Below, one piece after another: positions 12,016 through 12,839 of a DNA stretch of 12,839 nucleotides (positions within the stretch are counted from its first letter, which is position 1; every line of letters begins with the position of its first letter). The position numbers and the translations under genes are program-made. The notes beneath the pieces were generated by a model. That model had not been told where the DNA came from. It did not search any database and saw only the letters and a program-made list of their open reading frames with translations. The DNA comes from Candidatus Woesebacteria bacterium UBA5073 (GTDB lineage: Bacteria > Patescibacteriota > Microgenomatia > UBA8517): contig DIAR01000026.1 of assembly GCA_002415845.1 (NCBI GenBank), forward strand, positions 9,697 to 22,535. Reading direction: 5' to 3'.

Positions 12016-12839
12016 ATGAACATTTCTTTTAAAACAGCCGTTGATTACATTAAAAGATCACCCTTTCAGGCTCTTTCGGCCATTGTTGTTCTATCCTTAA
12101 CTTTCTTTGTGGCCACCATGATGTCCGTTTTGATTTACTCCTCAAGCAATATCCTGAAATATTTTGAAACCAGGCCGCAGATTATTGCCTTTTTAAAGTC
12201 AGAAATTACGCCTAATCAGGTTTCGGCTTTGCAAAACAAACTGTCAAACGATGTCAGGGTAAAAGAAACCAAGTATGTTTCCAAAGAAGAGGCACTATCT
12301 ATATATAAGAAGGCAACGGCTGATAATCCGCTCTTATCTGAATTGGTAAGCCCTGATATTTTTCCGGCCTCAATTGAATTTTCGGTTGTTAATCTTACTT
12401 TTGCTCAAGACGTGATTAACGAAGTTAAAAAGGAAGCCATTGTTGACCAGGTTGGCTTTACCGCCTCCTTGGGTGGAGAAAAAACCCTGGAGGATGTTGT
12501 TTCAAGACTTAGGAAAGCTACCTTCTATATAAGAGTCGGAGGAGGGGTTTTTGTTGGCCTTTTGGCTGGTACATCTTTTTTGGTTTTGCTGGTTATTATC
12601 AGCATGCGCATTAACTCAAGAAAAGGGGAAGTGGAAATCTTAGATCTTATCGGGGCAACACCGGCTTTCATCAGATCCCCGATTTTTCTGGAATCTTTAA
12701 TGTACTCTTTGATTGGGGTTATGGTTGGTTGGCTTTTTGCCTTGATCTTTTGGATTTACGCTACACCCAACATCATGGCTTACTTCGGTGAAATTCCCGC
12801 TCTACCCAAAGGCATACCGCTTCTTCTGGCTCTTTTCGG
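12016..12839 (+). CDS. ftsX: Cell division permease-like protein FtsX (3' truncated by window edge)
   Basis: Membrane partner of FtsE. The frame is open from the ATG at 12016 to the window end (274 codons); FtsX is near 300 residues, so only the end is missing. An N-terminal helix at about 20-43 (ALSAIVVLSLTFFVATMMSVLIY) follows the amphipathic start MNISFKTAVDYIKRS. The external domain (about 45-170) has the family sequence RPQIIAFLKSEITPNQVSALQNKL, then VSKEEALSIYKK and the marker PASIEF. A second helix, VGGGVFVGLLAGTSFLVLLVIISM, leads into the conserved cytoplasmic loop RKGEVEILDLIGATPAFIRSPIFLES and a third helix. This is diagnostic of FtsX. The fourth helix is cut. The start has no Shine-Dalgarno; TAAAAT (12004-12009), overlapping the ftsE stop, ends six bases before it and could give a separate leaderless transcript, but operon expression is more likely. 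In this family the external domain activates a periplasmic or cell-wall hydrolase partner. Confidence 0.95.
   Translation, partial: MNISFKTAVDYIKRSPFQALSAIVVLSLTFFVATMMSVLIYSSSNILKYFETRPQIIAFLKSEITPNQVSALQNKLSNDVRVKETKYVSKEEALSIYKKATADNPLLSELVSPDIFPASIEFSVVNLTFAQDVINEVKKEAIVDQVGFTASLGGEKTLEDVVSRLRKATFYIRVGGGVFVGLLAGTSFLVLLVIISMRINSRKGEVEILDLIGATPAFIRSPIFLESLMYSLIGVMVGWLFALIFWIYATPNIMAYFGEIPALPKGIPLLLALF

Noticed and set aside
1..12839. tRNA, rRNA, CRISPR, insertion sequence or toxin-antitoxin pair.
   Set aside because: No cloverleaf-like T-loop motifs, no regularly spaced repeats, no transposase or terminal inverted repeats, and the small genes do not resemble toxin or antitoxin families.

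Overview
This 12.8 kb window is almost wall-to-wall coding, moderately AT-rich, and reads like the genome of a Candidate Phyla Radiation bacterium (Patescibacteria, perhaps Microgenomates). That placement is inferred from the mix of genes: core housekeeping genes (SecA, RF2, FtsEX) between many small single-pass membrane or secreted proteins of unknown function, a divergent tRNA-guanine transglycosylase, an RF2 gene without the programmed frameshift, and an almost complete lack of Shine-Dalgarno sequences. There is no 16S gene or ribosomal protein here to fix the taxonomy. TAA, TAG and TGA are all used as stops, and RF2 is present with its SPF motif, so the code is the standard bacterial one.

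Layout. Positions 1-1335 hold the C-terminal half of SecA. It is followed by a membrane-anchored, probably beta-propeller protein (1381-2817) that is more AT-rich than its neighbours. Then comes an amino-acid metabolism block of glutamate dehydrogenase (2889-4154) and an alpha-oxoamine synthase, most likely glycine C-acetyltransferase (4214-5398), with a tgt-family gene (5408-6505) nine bases behind it. Positions 6540-8620 hold envelope-type genes: a LytR_C-domain membrane protein, a convergent secreted beta-rich protein (the only minus-strand gene), a membrane-anchored protein with a PsbP-like look sharing a divergent promoter region with it, and a standalone NIF3/YqfO PII-like domain. Positions 8659-11143 hold a two-TM protein, RF2 (prfB), another single-TM protein and a small CxxC protein preceded by a possible 7-codon leader ORF. 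The window ends in ftsE-ftsX, with ftsX cut by the edge.

How the genes work together. SecA and FtsEX serve secretion and division or cell-wall remodelling. GDH and KBL connect 2-oxoglutarate/glutamate with glycine. The unknown proteins are mostly exported or membrane-tethered by one N-terminal helix, which suits a small cell with an elaborate surface.

The strongest non-gene signal is regulatory. At least eight starts have a -10-like element, often TGn-extended and sometimes with a -35 box 17 bases upstream, ending only 6-9 bases before the start codon. That predicts leaderless or near-leaderless mRNAs. No stretch longer than 300 bases lacks a gene. I see no tRNA, rRNA, CRISPR, insertion sequence or attachment site, and no convincing new multi-gene system.
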